Source of the DNA: Calliphora vicina
Lineage: Eukaryota; Arthropoda; Insecta; Diptera; Calliphoridae
Direction of reading: 5' to 3'
NCBI RefSeq assembly: GCF_958450345.1
Contig: NC_088781.1
Span: 126,103,916 to 126,167,915 of the forward strand
Length of the DNA stretch: 64,000 nucleotides
The notes under the pieces were generated by a model. It did not search any database, had not been told where the DNA came from, and saw only the letters and a program-made list of their open reading frames with translations. Made by a program: the position numbers and the translations under genes. Positions 33,389 to 44,259 of this stretch are shown here, piece after piece. Position 1 is the stretch's first letter, and each line of letters opens with the position of its first letter.

Positions 33389-34686
33389 AGGAGTGAGATC
33401 GAAAAATTCTTAACACACGTTTTTCATTACATTTTTTAACCCAAGTATTATTTGAATTTTTTTTTGATCAAGTTACCTTTGAAAAACATGTCAGTTATTA
33501 TGTGTAATGTCAATTATATTAATTTTTTTGTTAATCTGATTAAAATGAGTGACCAGAAAAAAGTGCGTACTGAAATTATTAAATATTTTCAACAAAACCC
33601 AACTTGGTCTTACAAAAAGTTGGCCAAGCATACAAAGGTCTGCCGTCAAACTGTTTCCAATGTTATTAAACAGTACCGGGAGAACTTGTCAGTTGATAGA
33701 AAACCTGGTTCAGGTAGAAGGAATGGTCCACATGATGTTTCTAAAGCCAAAAAAATAGAACGCATTTTCAAAAGAGCTCCCAACACATCCGGTAGGAAAG
33801 CAGCCCGGTTAGCTCAGTGCTCGGACTATTTGGTACGAAAAGTTAAAGCTAATGCAGGTTTAAAAACATACAAGGCTCAAAAAGTTCCTGACAGGAACGC
33901 TACTAAAAATTTAGAGGCCAAAAACAGAGCACGGAAATTGAAGTCAAGTTTTATAAAAAAATATTCTTGCTGCATAATGGATGACGAAACGTATGTTCTG
34001 GCAGATTTTTCGCAACTTCCAGGTCAAAAATTTTATGTTGCTGATGCTCGAGGGAATGTTGAAGAAAAGTTTAGGACCCAAAAGCAGACAAAATTTCCCA
34101 GAAAGTTCTTGGTATGGCAAGCAATATGCAGTTGCGGCAAAAGAAGCCACTCATTTGTTACAACGGGCTCTATAAATACCGAAATTTACATCAAGGAATG
34201 TTTACAAAAAAGGCTGCTTCCATTCATAAGACTTCATAATGTGTCCACTTATTTTTGGCCTGACTTGGCATCCTGTCACTATGGCAAACAAGCCCTTGAG
34301 TGGTACAAGAACAATAATGTGGTATTTGTACCAAGAGAGGCAAATCCTCCAAACTGCCCGGAGCTAAGGCCAGTGGAGAGATATTGGGCTCTTGTTAAAA
34401 GAGAATTGAAGAGTACAAAAAAGGTGTCCAAAAGTGTGGTAGATTTTAAACGGAGATGGACTACATGTTCGAGCAAAGTGACAGAAAGCACTATAAAAAC
34501 GTTAATGGAAGGGTTTCCGAAAAAGGTTCAAAATTTCATCACTAGTGATTAAAACTATAAAAATAATTTTTTTTGTAAATTGTAATAATAATTTCAATCA
34601 AATAAAAAAAAAATTAAAGCTGTAAGTTTAGTGGTTTCTTTTTTATAAACAAATATGTATGTTAAGAATTTTTCGATCTCACTCCT
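33389..34686 (+). mobile_element. Full-length ITmD37E (DD37E Tc1/mariner) transposon, 1298 bp
   Basis: The element starts AGGAGTGAGATCGAAAAATT at 33389. The right end is the exact inverse, giving terminal inverted repeats of 27 bp without mismatch (33389-33415 and 34660-34686). TA dinucleotides flank both ends (33387-33388, 34687-34688), the expected target duplication. Inside is one uninterrupted transposase frame (33545-34552). Length, repeat type and transposase match the DD37E group first described in mosquitoes. Perfect ends and an open frame suggest recent insertion and possible activity. Confidence 0.93.
33545..34552 (+). CDS. DD37E transposase of the ITmD37E element
   Basis: 335 residues from MSDQKK. 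An upstream in-frame ATG at 33452 would add 31 low-complexity residues, but the start at 33545 gives the family's usual length. The N-terminus holds helix-turn-helix DNA-binding segments (about 5-55, KKLAKHTKVCRQTVSNVIKQY) followed by GSGR. The catalytic triad is in IMDDETYV, FWPDLASCHYG and CPELRPVERYW. Exactly 37 residues separate the second Asp (WPD) from the Glu (PVE), which defines DD37E. The enzyme would bind the terminal repeats and cut and paste the element at TA sites. No frameshift or stop is seen. It lies in intergenic DNA downstream of the Fic promoter side. Confidence 0.93.
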   Translation: MSDQKKVRTEIIKYFQQNPTWSYKKLAKHTKVCRQTVSNVIKQYRENLSVDRKPGSGRRNGPHDVSKAKKIERIFKRAPNTSGRKAARLAQCSDYLVRKVKANAGLKTYKAQKVPDRNATKNLEAKNRARKLKSSFIKKYSCCIMDDETYVLADFSQLPGQKFYVADARGNVEEKFRTQKQTKFPRKFLVWQAICSCGKRSHSFVTTGSINTEIYIKECLQKRLLPFIRLHNVSTYFWPDLASCHYGKQALEWYKNNNVVFVPREANPPNCPELRPVERYWALVKRELKSTKKVSKSVVDFKRRWTTCSSKVTESTIKTLMEGFPKKVQNFITSD

Positions 34687-34939
34687 TATTACGTATATTT
34701 GTGAACTATAAGAAATTTAAAGGTAGTATATGATTGAGATGAAAAGTGCTACAAAGAAAAAGAATATTTACAATTGAATTGCCAAATGTTTATGAATAAT
34801 TGTTAATTATTGAAAATGAATTCTGTTTTTAACCAAAGTATGTTTCATTTAATTTATAAATCATTTTAAATACTAAATTATTAAAACCAAACACGCTAAG
34901 TTGACTCCACTGGTTTTCCTTATATGACACTCATTAATT

Positions 34940-35185
34940 TACCGTTAAATTTTGGTTTTCTTCTTCTTCATATTTTGTTTTTGCTCTCATGGTTTTCTTC
35001 TTCTTCATGTTTAGGTTTGGCTTTCACTTATTTACAGTTATATTTTGTTTTTCTGAAAATTTTGTTTTTGCTTTATGGGTTTCTTCTTCTCCTTCATATT
35101 GGGTTTTTGCTCTTAATTATTTACAGTTATAATTCGGTTTTCCTTTTTTATATGTTTAGTTTGTTTTTGCTCTTGTCATGTGGAA
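34940..35185. repeat. Degenerate TTTTCTTCTTCTTCAT-type repeat
   Basis: Several loosely repeated units combine TTTTGTTTTTGCTC, GGTTTTCTTCTTCTTCAT and TTATTTACAGTTATA. They produce a spurious open frame of low complexity. Confidence 0.6.
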
Positions 35186-35502
35186 AACAATGTTAATAAT
35201 TATTTGTGTCCAAACAAGAAAAATTTATGTGCGTACACAAAATTTATCGCTGAGTCAACAATATGGCCGTTATCAATTGTCAAAGTTTGGAAGACCTTAT
35301 TGGAAGTTCCTTTATAAAAGACAAACCAAAGCGTATTAAAAATTGGTGAGCAACTTTAAATATTGTATGACCATGTACCAACATGTAACAAATTTGGAAT
35401 GGGTAAGGTTCGATGCTTTGATGAAAAGTTTTGTTTCCTCCCTATATAGAATTTTGAGGACTGTTTGAAAATTTAAATAATTTTGCAGGGCATTATCACA
35501 TT

Positions 35503-36083
35503 TTTATACCCTTCACCTTCGTGAGAAGGGTATATATAAGTTTGTCATTCCGTTTGTAATTTCTACATTTTTCATTCCGGATCCTTATAGATAGCGGAGT
35601 CGATTAAGCCATGTCCATCTGTCTGCCTGTTGAAATAAATTTTCTGAAGTCTTCAGATGTTTTCGGGAACCAAATCTTCCATAATTCTGTCAGACATGCT
35701 TTCGAGAAGTTTGCTATTTAAAATCAGCAAAATCGGTCCATAAATGGCTGAGATATGAGGAAAAAACCAGGACAACCTCGATTTTTGATGATAGATATTT
35801 CAAAGACCTTGCAATGGTCAAAATCGGAAAAAATATTTTTTAACCCGAATTTTTTTTTCACCAAAAGTTTTTTTTCGTTAAATATTAAAACAAAAAAATT
35901 TTTTTTTTTAATTTAAAAAAAAAATTAAAAAAAACAATTCAAACAATTTTTTTTTTAAAAATGAAAAACAATTTTGGAAAAAAAATGTTGTTTACCTAAA
36001 AATATTTAAAATTTTTATTTTGAAGTATAATTTGGTGAATGGTATATAAGATTCGGCACAGCCGAATATAGCTCTCTTACTTG
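35503..36083 (-). mobile_element. R1 (mini-me-like) repeat, nearly full-length, antisense
   Basis: On the plus strand it begins TATACCCTTCACCTTCGTGA and ends GGCACAGCCGAATATAGCTC, then CTTACTTG: the reverse complement of the 12005 copy. The GTCY microsatellite (CATGTCCATCTGTCTGCC) and the ATAGATAGCGGAGTCGATTA core are present. The interior is shortened compared with 12005-12661. Confidence 0.8.
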
Positions 36084-36089
36084 TTTATT

Positions 36090-37385
36090 ATAACATTTGA
36101 AACTGTCATTATCAACTGTAGGGCATAGCTTACAAATGATTTTAATCGTCTTTAGAAATGCTTTAATTATTTTGTAAACAAAAAGTTGTCTACTATTTTC
36201 TGTTTAATTTTTGCTTAATTATTATCTCACTTTATTTTTAATATTCATTCAAATTTATGACACTTTTTCTTTCGTTTGCTATTTGTATTTACTGTATTTA
36301 TAAATTCTTACAAGTTTTAGTATTATTTGAAATTGACTCGTATTCACTTAATTTATTTTTTAATACATATTCTTAGAATAATTATCACTTTCTTTTCATT
36401 CCATTTGGAAGACCTTGTCACCTTTTTGTTTCTTATTTTTAATTTTTTTGGTTTGTTTTCCAATGTTTTCTTAAGAAATTGTTTAAAACATATTTTTAAT
36501 GTTTGGAACCTTCAAAGAGTCCATATGCGGAACATTTTTGTGTCAATTCTTTTGAACAGATAAGACAATTTCAAGAAAGAATTATGTTTTGAAAAGTGAA
36601 AGTGTATGTTGGTGATAAGTAAAATTAAAGTTCTTGTTAAACATTATTAAATTAATGTTAAATTTGTGCTATTTAATAAAGACAAGTACATACATATGTA
36701 TGTATTTTAGGGATTTGAAATTTTTAGAAACTTAAATATGGATTATAGTTCAACATTTTTTATTTTTAGAATTTATTAAAGCTTATACAGGGATGTTTGG
36801 AATAAAAGTTATCAAGTAGGAATATTTGAAACAATTTGATTCGAAAAGGATTAGAAAAAACACTAAGTTGGCATTACATTCCCCTAACTATTCATCATTA
36901 ACCTGTTGGTCTCACTGTACTTTGCAATTTTAAATACTATTTTCTTTAAATTCAACAATTCTCCTTTAAATTTAAAATTCTATTTAATTTGTCATCATGT
37001 TTGCTCTAACAAACTACCAACAGCAATATCTATATTTCAATATTCTTCAACAAACATTTGTCTATTTTTATGAATGTGGCACGTGTGACTAATTCACAAG
37101 TTTACTTTTCTAATAAACCAAACATTATATAATTCATATTTCTTTTGTTAGCAAAAAAATATATATATATTTTTTATTTATACTATATAATATTTCTACT
37201 AAACTGATGTTTATGACTTTTCAACTGTCACATTTGTCATTAATCAAACGTTTAAAAGCCGACTACAAATTTTGGCATCTATGCCAAAAAAGCTTATTGT
37301 TTATAGTTTTTTTTTTAAACACAGAGAGGTGGACAATTTGTTATAGTTGGGGTTTAGTGAAATAAATTAAATTTAAACAATAAAT
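36090..37385. other. Intergenic, AT-rich
   Basis: About 1.3 kb without recognisable gene, RNA or named repeat. Confidence 0.4.
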
Positions 37386-37393
37386 ATTATAAT

Positions 37394-38657
37394 TAGGGGG
37401 CGGATTTTCATGCATTTATTATTGGAAAATATGCGCCTAAAATATGCTTAAAAAAAATCAAAATATGACCTAAAAAGTTCAAAAATATGCACTTATATTT
37501 TTGTGCAGAAACATAGAATAATTAAGTATGGATTTCGAAATGTCCAAATGCCAGCTGTTAGAACTCTTTAAATTATACCAGGAATTAAACAATTAAAGCT
37601 CTAAAACTATTTTTAAAATAACTTTTCTTCTGAAAAAACGATGGATATTTATATTAATTGTAATATCTTGGTATGAATACTTGTTTAAAACCATAGAGCT
37701 TCTATATTGTGACTTTCTTTTTAAAATCATCAATATTTTGATCGTGCTGTAAAGTAGAATCCAACCCTAATTTTTATCTCGTAATAACCCAGCAATTGAA
37801 CAATTAATAAATGTATCACTTATAGACGGAAATTGTTAATAATGTCTGATCACTTTGCTAACTCCAATTTATATATTTTGGGTCATTTGACGTGATATTT
37901 GTAATGCAGAGAGAAGTCAATTGGTTACTTTATACATCCCATAAAATCTAGCATAAAGACTATCTATAGTGTAAGGACTTTAAACGTTAATTGTGTAGTG
38001 CATTTGTCTCTAATTTATCCAAAATCACTAGTTTACGACAGTCTCGTAGAACTGCTTGAAGCGGTTACTGTGTGGGTGAAGTTACAAAGGCCCTAATTTT
38101 GTAAATCACGTCACCAAAGTGATAGTTATGTGCAAAGCAAAAACAACCATTCACACATTTCAAAAATTTGTTTTTGTTTTATGTACAAATTGTGAACCAA
38201 ACAAACGCACAAAAATTCAAGCGTTGATTTGCCTTTCATAATTTGAAAATTGTGTACACAAAACAAAAACAAATTTTTAAAATGTGTGAAATGTTGTTTT
38301 TGCTTTGCACATAAACATCACTTTGGTGACGTGATTTACAAAATTAGGGCCAAAATCTCTTATAAATCGGATCTGCAATGAAAACAAATATGACAAAATT
38401 TTTGTCGAAACAATGTATTTTGCCCATTAACCACAAAAAAATTATATTTTTATTAAAAATTGGCATAATATGCATATAAATATGCATTTTGAAGTAAAAT
38501 ATAACAAAATATGCATTATTAATAAAATATGCAAAAATATGCACTAACAAATCGATGCCATTTTGCAGCAAAATGTGCGATTCGGATAGATAATTAGTCT
38601 ACATTGTATTTGGACGTTCGAGAAAAAACATGCATTTGCATATAAATCCGCCCCCTA
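37394..38657. mobile_element. Non-autonomous hAT element (1264 bp) with 8-bp target duplication
   Basis: The termini TAGGGGGCGGATTT (37394) and AAATCCGCCCCCTA (ending 38657) are perfect inverses. The octamer ATTATAAT flanks both sides (37386-37393 and 38658-38665). Eight-base duplications mark hAT transposition. Both subterminal regions carry many AAAATATGC / GCATATTT motifs, likely transposase-binding repeats. No transposase is present. A fold-back element (38089-38352) sits inside it. Confidence 0.93.
38089..38352. mobile_element. 264-bp fold-back MITE nested in the hAT element
   Basis: It runs from GGCCCTAATTTTGTAAATCA to TGATTTACAAAATTAGGGCC. The two arms, each roughly 100 bp, are nearly perfect inverses (CACGTCACCAAAGTGAT, TTTGCTTTGCACATAA and FLANK-like AAACAAAAACAAATTT blocks on both sides) around a short centre. 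An RNA or single strand from here would form one long hairpin. Because it lies within 37394-38657, it inserted later or travelled with that element. Confidence 0.88.
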
Positions 38658-38924
38658 ATTATAATTAATTGAAGATGTTACATTTTTGTTAGGCAGAGTA
38701 AAATTATAGTTTACTATTGCTTTGTTATTTTACATTATTTCAATAATAATTTTTAATTCACTGAACTGATCTGCACAGAACTTCCAATATGGCTAGAGTA
38801 GGAGTTAAGCTTTCAGAATATAGTTTCGGAAAGCAGCAGGATTCATCTAAAAACAGGGAAATTAGTTACCATACGATTTGAAGCTGAGATAAATTGAAAT
38901 ACGATTGTGTATGTCCATGGCGAT

Positions 38925-39015
38925 AAGTTAATGCTCTGCATTTGGTGGGAGCAAAAGTTTCCTATCTAATATGAGCTGCTAAAATCTGGCCAGACCATCA
39001 CAGCATGTTTGCATT
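38925..39015 (+). mobile_element. Short mariner transposase scrap
   Basis: Translation with one frame break gives KLMLCIWWEQK, then ELLKSGQTIT. This is the mariner stretch just after the first catalytic Asp region. It resembles the fragments at 1185-1565 and 6330-6690. Too short to classify further. Confidence 0.6.
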
Positions 39016-39064
39016 ATGTTGCATCATGAAACTATTCCAACAATTTTCAATTCAAACATAACTT

Positions 39065-39390
39065 TCTTTTATTTGTTTATTGTCATTCTCTACAAGGATG
39101 CAGACTATACTAATTTTGCAACTCACGTAAAATTTAAAAGCTGCATCAAAAATGACAACTAAATAATGTTTTGACAGACCTGTCAAAACTGTATTTTAAT
39201 TGTTTATTGTCAATCCATACTATCCTACTTTTTGCAGCTCACGTTAAGTTGTTGTCATCATTTTACAAGCTGGATCAAAAATGACAAGTTTAAAAAATGT
39301 TTTAACAGATCTGTCAAAACTATCTGTCATATATTTATAGTCAATCCACACTATCCTATTTTTTTTGCAGAGCACGTACAATTATAAACT
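39065..39390. repeat. Tandem array, about 2.5 units of ~130-150 bp
   Basis: Each unit contains TGTTTATTGTCAAT, a CCATACTATCCTA-like segment, GCAGCTCACGT, GCTGGATCAAAAATGACAA and TTTTGACAGACCTGTCAAAA. Units begin near 39065, 39200 and 39330. Confidence 0.7.
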
Positions 39391-40439
39391 GACATTCCTT
39401 TATACAGTGGACAAAAAAGTTGGAAAATAATTCAATTTAGTAAATTTTACTAATAGGGTTTTTTAAATCCGCTAGTTTAGATTTCGCATAAACGCTTAAC
39501 TTATCTCGGAAATACAGCGCCGAAATTCATAATTCAGAAGATCAGTTGTCTGTGGATTGTACAATAACCAAAAGCAATCACAGGCTGGTAGGTAAAATCA
39601 TAGCAATAGACTGGGTAAAGTGGCCTATACCTCTATTTAGCCCATTTAAATCACTTGGAACATATGGCATTTATTGACATTGGACAATACGCCATACTAT
39701 GCTATTGAACTGGCACTGTGTTGAAAAGGGGTTCCGTATATTATTAGGAATTGGATATCGGATATGCTGTCATCGAAAGTTATTAAGTTTAACTTAGTTG
39801 GATCATCGAGAACAATACGGGCCTGCCTGCCTGTCCACAAGGCGGCGAATTATTGCGAATCTAGTCTAGTTAGTCTAATAGAGGATCGCGGCGTGAGGTG
39901 TTATGACCTGAATCCCGCGTGGAACGAATTCATTATTTGGTTAAATTGGAATTTGCCCGGCTTTATTATATTACAGCCTTCACACCAAGCAAGTTGAGGC
40001 CTCTAATCATTCAATTTACCATTGGTAATAAACCTGGCAAAACTTTTCTGAACAGATCGAAGCCCAACTAAACTATGCCTATAAAGGCCGCTGAAGATCA
40101 TGGACTCTGCATTAGTATTATGAGCTCTTTCATCTTAGTATTAATCAGAAACATAAAAATATATTAAATAGGTTCACATTTATTTCTATAAATTAAAACA
40201 GATCTAAGTAGATCAACTTTGGCATACTTTAGCTCTCTCTGTATTTAAATTTAAAACTCAGCCCATTTATGAAAGCGTAATACCTGTTCAATTGTTATTC
40301 GAAGTTTAAAAGAGACAAACATCTAATAAAAATCACTTCTATGTTGATCAAGTTAGTCTCAGTATGAATCTCTATTGGGGTTTTTTAAGTCCGATAGAAC
40401 TTTCTCAATTTTTGACATTTATTATCAGTATATTCTGGT

Positions 40440-41055
40440 AAATCATCATGAGTAGATTGACGTTTGAACAATCTACTAAATTATCAAAATTTACTTTGAA
40501 AATCATCGGTGAGGCTAATATTTGGCTTAACGGGTTTGTTATGAAGTGAGAACAATCTACAACAGACTCTCCAGATTCCATTACATCCAGAAAATGCACG
40601 GTTTGGTGCGATTTACACACTGGTGGAATCATCGGACCTTATTTTTTCAAAAATTAATTAGGTCAATGGAGATCGTTACCGCACCATAATTAATGACTTA
40701 TTGTTTGAAAATATGGATGACATTGATCTGGGCGAGACGTTGTTTCAACCACACCGCAATTATATATTTATTGAAATCAACATTTGGCGATAACTTGATT
40801 TCGGGAAATGGTTATGTAAATTGGCCTCCAAGGTCGTGCGATTTGACACCTATCGATTATTTTCTGTGGGACCACATGAAGCCAACATTGTTAATGTTAT
40901 TCGTGACATACGGCCAGAAATTCTCTAAGAAGTGGACAAAAATTGATCAACCAGAATACTCTTCGTCTAGAACAGCCGAAATCATATGCCCGATATCATT
41001 TTCAAATGTTAATGCCATGTTTACTTTTTATAAGGGCGGGTTTTTGACTTGAAGA
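40440..41055 (+). mobile_element. Decayed Tc1/mariner-superfamily transposase, C-terminal part
   Basis: With several frameshifts the translation reads EANIWLNGFV, TVWCDLHTGGIIGPYFFK, then (frame 40693-41052) FGDNLISGNGYVNWPPRSCD, LTPIDYFLWDHMKP. This is the signature of a common insect transposase group whose proteins carry NWPPRSCDLTPLDYFLWG near the third acidic residue. A helical C-terminal piece follows. Frame breaks and stops make it inactive. I cannot name the subfamily with certainty. Confidence 0.75.
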
Positions 41056-41310
41056 TAAAATGCCAATTATTAATCTAACGTTAACCAACTTTGATGTTTT
41101 AAACTTCGTAAGTTGAAGAAAATTGTAGTTGGCTGTGTGTGTGTTGCAAAAAATCTATTCAAATAATATATTTTCAATCATTATCTATTTTTTGTATGTT
41201 TTCCTGCACAAATATTTTTTTAATCTGCTGTTTGTACTTTCGGTTTTTTTGCAGAGATTAACCCTCGCCATTATTAGCAGCTTAAACTAGCAATTAAGAC
41301 TAAATAAACG
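41034..41310 (+). repeat. Dispersed segment shared with 48684-49140
   Basis: AGGGCGGGTTTTTGACTTGA, AAATGCCAATTATTAATC, AACTTTGATGTTTT, CTATTCAAATAATATATTTT and TTTGTACTTTCG..TTTTTGCAGAG occur here and again, in the same order, at 48684-49140. It forms the end of the transposase-bearing element above. Confidence 0.75.
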
Positions 41311-41362
41311 ACGACCCAAAATAACATTCGTAGATGATATAGCTCTGAAAGCTTAACTCCTC

Positions 41363-43190
41363 TTCTTGTTTTATTCCAATTTAAAAAAAATAGAATTTAA
41401 AAATAATATATTAAAAAACATCTAGTAATTTGAAAGTTCTTTATTATTATTATTTCACCAGCTGGTTATAATGTAATCAAACGTAAATTCCCACAAAATG
41501 ATTTAATTAACTTCATTTAAAAGTTGCTGATCAATAATTGTAATAATTCTATATTTTTTATTATTAGTTCAATAAAAAACAGCTTTAAATTTGAATATTA
41601 ATATAAATAAATTATTATAAAATAAATTATGACTGTAATGGAAATATAACGAGAGTCATTGAGAGAAATATTAAACGAAACAAACAAATTTGGAAAATGT
41701 TTAATAAAACCTTTGAAATTTAAAAGCAGTACTTACTCCCTTTGAAGCTTATTTCCAAAATTTAAATTTATAACAGGGGATTTTTCTTGCAAATTAATTT
41801 ATAATTTATTTAAAAATCTCGCATGTGTTAATTTTATTGAAAAAAGACTTAGCAAGTTCATTTAACCATAAACGATCTAAACCTAATGAATAAATTAATA
41901 AATATTCTTTCAAATTTGTTGATGTTTATATTTCATTAAATTATAGACAAACCTCAAGAGTTAAACATTTCAAATACAAATTCTACGAAATATACAAAAA
42001 AAATAAATCTCAAAAATGACTGGAGGATGTTGGTGAAATAAAATGAATTATGCATACATAAATGTTTAATAAGTATAATAATAAAACAAATAAATAATTG
42101 TTTAGAAAAAGACCAGTTTAAAATGACAAACAAATATTTGGAAACAAAAAAAAAAAAACACAGAATCAATAAAATAAAATTATTAAAATAAATTAAGAAA
42201 TACGATTTTTTTAACACAATAATACAAAAGAAATAAAAACCTAATGACTAATAATAAACAATATTAGAACTTAAAGAAATATATGAAAATTTAAAACTTT
42301 AATTTTTCAAATTAAAAAAAAAAACTGATTCATATTAGTTTATTTTAAAATTGTCTACATGGAAACAAACTCCCACCTTTATTTTATAATAAAGTTTTCT
42401 TTTTAATGCACTTTTATTTATTTTTTTTCCTTTTTCATAGTTTAACAATTGTAATTTTGTGTTAACAATATTTTTTCCAGTGTAGGCGTAACAGTATGAT
42501 GTACATCAATATTCATTTGTCTGTCAAAATATTTTACAACAACGGTTATTATTATTGTTGTTGTTAATGTTGCCATTTCATACAGATTAAAAATGAGGTA
42601 ATTGCAGTGTTCTGTACAGTGGTTACTCAGTAATTGTCATTTTACTTATTTAGCGGTTGGACGACATTTACCAGATATTTCAAACGGATCTAACACATTA
42701 TGAATGCAAAAGAATATTATATTAGAATGCGTATGAATCATGGAATAATTAGCAATAATTAATATTGAAAATGAAATAATTGATTTTTGGTGTCATTTTA
42801 AAACTTCATCTAGGTGTTGAATGGAAACTTAGGTATTCACTTCTAAAAAATAACTACATGTTTTACATTTTACAACATTTGAATTGGAAAATACCGGCGT
42901 TAAGTCTGAGAATGTTGCTATTTTTAGAATTTATTACAAAAAAATTGCAGTTTCCAGGGTTAAAGAATACAATAAGTTCCCTTTATAAATAGTGTGCCAA
43001 AAATTATTAAGTTAAATAAAAAATAACACATTTTGCATTGAATATATGAAAAAACGATAAAATGTAGTTCTTATCAAGGACTATTTATATTTTAAATTTC
43101 AGCTCATTCGGATCATAAATGGATTTTTGGCTATTTTTTAAAAAAAATGTGAGACCCCTGGGGACCAACATTACTCCTGAACAACTGTAA
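41363..43190. other. Intergenic, very AT-rich
   Basis: About 1.8 kb with no supported gene or RNA. Open frames at 41954-42217 (-) and 42780-42992 (+) are short and unlike any family I know. Confidence 0.4.
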
Positions 43191-43244
43191 ATCAACTCGA
43201 AAACACCTTAACTTCAACCATGTAAAATTTCCCGAGATACCAAA

Positions 43245-43530
43245 TTATTTCCAAAAAATAACGTTTCTAAACCACTTAGCTCTGCGCACAAAAGAATCAG
43301 AGCATTTAACTATAGAACTGCATTTCTTATAGAAGTGTTCGGTGCTCTTCGAAAAAATTGTTCGACATCTTTCGCCTTACCAATATCTGTTAGACCTTTG
43401 TTTCTTCCTGATCCAGGTTGGCTTTCAATGTTCAAGTATTTTTTATACTAATTAAGGGATTTTGAAACAGTGTAACGATAAATCTTCAAATCTTTTACTA
43501 TTGAAAGTCCATATTGGATTTTTTTAAAAA
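43245..43530 (-). mobile_element. Decayed ITmD37E transposase N-terminal fragment
   Basis: On the minus strand, with one stop, the translation reads DLKIYRYTVSKSLN, YKKYLNIESQPGSGRNKG, DIGKAKDVEQFFRRAPNTSI, then VKCSDSFVRRAK. It aligns with KHTKVCRQTVSNVIKQYREN, DRKPGSGRRNGP, VSKAKKIERIFKRAPNTS and AQCSDYLVRKVK of the intact transposase at 33545. Similarity is moderate, so it is an older relative of the intact element rather than a recent copy. Confidence 0.8.
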
Positions 43531-43538
43531 GTTTTGAT

Positions 43539-44255
43539 GGCTGAGATATAAGGAAAAAACCAGGACAACCTCGATTTTTGACCTATATCTGGATTACTAA
43601 GTCATTAATATAGACAATATGGATATCTGATGATAGATATTTCAAAGACCTTTGCAATGACGTATATAAGACCATAATAAATTGGACCTACCTGGTCAAA
43701 AGCGGAAAAAATATTTTTTAACACGATTTTTTTTTTCACCAAAAGTTTTTTTTCGCTAAATATTAAACAAAAAATAAAATTTAAAATTAAAAAAAAAAAT
43801 TTTAAATCTAAAAAAATTTAAAAAAAAACAATTCGAAAAAATTTTTTTTTTTCAAAAAATTAAAAAAAAATACTTTGGAAAAAAATAAATAAATGATTTA
43901 AAAAAAAATCCAGATATAGATCAAAAATAGGTCAAAAATAGAGATTGTCCCGCTTTTTTGCTCATATCTCCGTTATTTATGGACCGATTTTTCTGATTTT
44001 AAATAGCAAACTTCTCGAAAGCATGTCTGACAGAATTATTGAAGATTTGGATCCCGAAGATATCTGGGGTCTTCAGAAAATTGATTTCAACAGACAGACG
44101 GACAGACAGACAGACGGACATGGCTTAATCGACTCCGATATATATAAGGATCCAGAATATATATACTTTATAGGGTCGGAAATGAAAAATGTAGAAATTA
44201 CAAACGGAATGACAAACTTATATATACCCTTCTCACGTAGGTGAAGTGTATAAAA
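43539..44255. mobile_element. Two partial R1 repeats head to head
   Basis: 43539 to about 43890 is the middle of R1 in minus orientation (GCTGAGATATAAGGAAAAAA, CCTCGATTTTTGACC, GACCATAATAAATTGGACC). From about 43905 to 44255 R1 runs in plus orientation, including GACGGACAGACAGACAGACG, the ATAAGGATCCAG core, TTTATAGGGTCGGAAA and the right-end hairpin. Poly-A/T separates them. The two share the AGATATAGGTCAAAAA region, so the locus forms a large inverted repeat. Confidence 0.75.
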
Positions 44256-44259
44256 ATAT

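Larger units (their letters stand above)
38803..41362. mobile_element. Candidate ~2.56-kb element with inverted ends
   Basis: GGAGTTAAGCTTTCAGAATA at 38803 is mirrored by TATAGCTCTGAAAGCTTAAC followed by TCC at about 41340-41362. The space between contains transposase wreckage (40440-41050), a mariner scrap (38925-39015) and a small tandem array (39065-39390). A clean target duplication is not visible. It is either one decayed element with later insertions, or a coincidence of repeats. Confidence 0.4.

Noticed and set aside
33452..33544. Upstream ATG of the DD37E transposase as the true start
   Set aside because: The extra 31 residues are AT-driven low complexity and exceed the usual family length; ATG 33545 fits better.
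34924..35196. 90-aa hydrophobic frame
   Set aside because: Generated by a degenerate TTCTTCTTC repeat; Leu/Phe/Ser-only composition.
39764..39997. 77-aa frame with KFNLVGSSR, possibly Tc1-like; CAGTGGACAAAAAAGTTGG at 39407 could be its end
   Set aside because: The resemblance is confined to a few residues and no second terminal repeat was found, so a transposase call is not justified.
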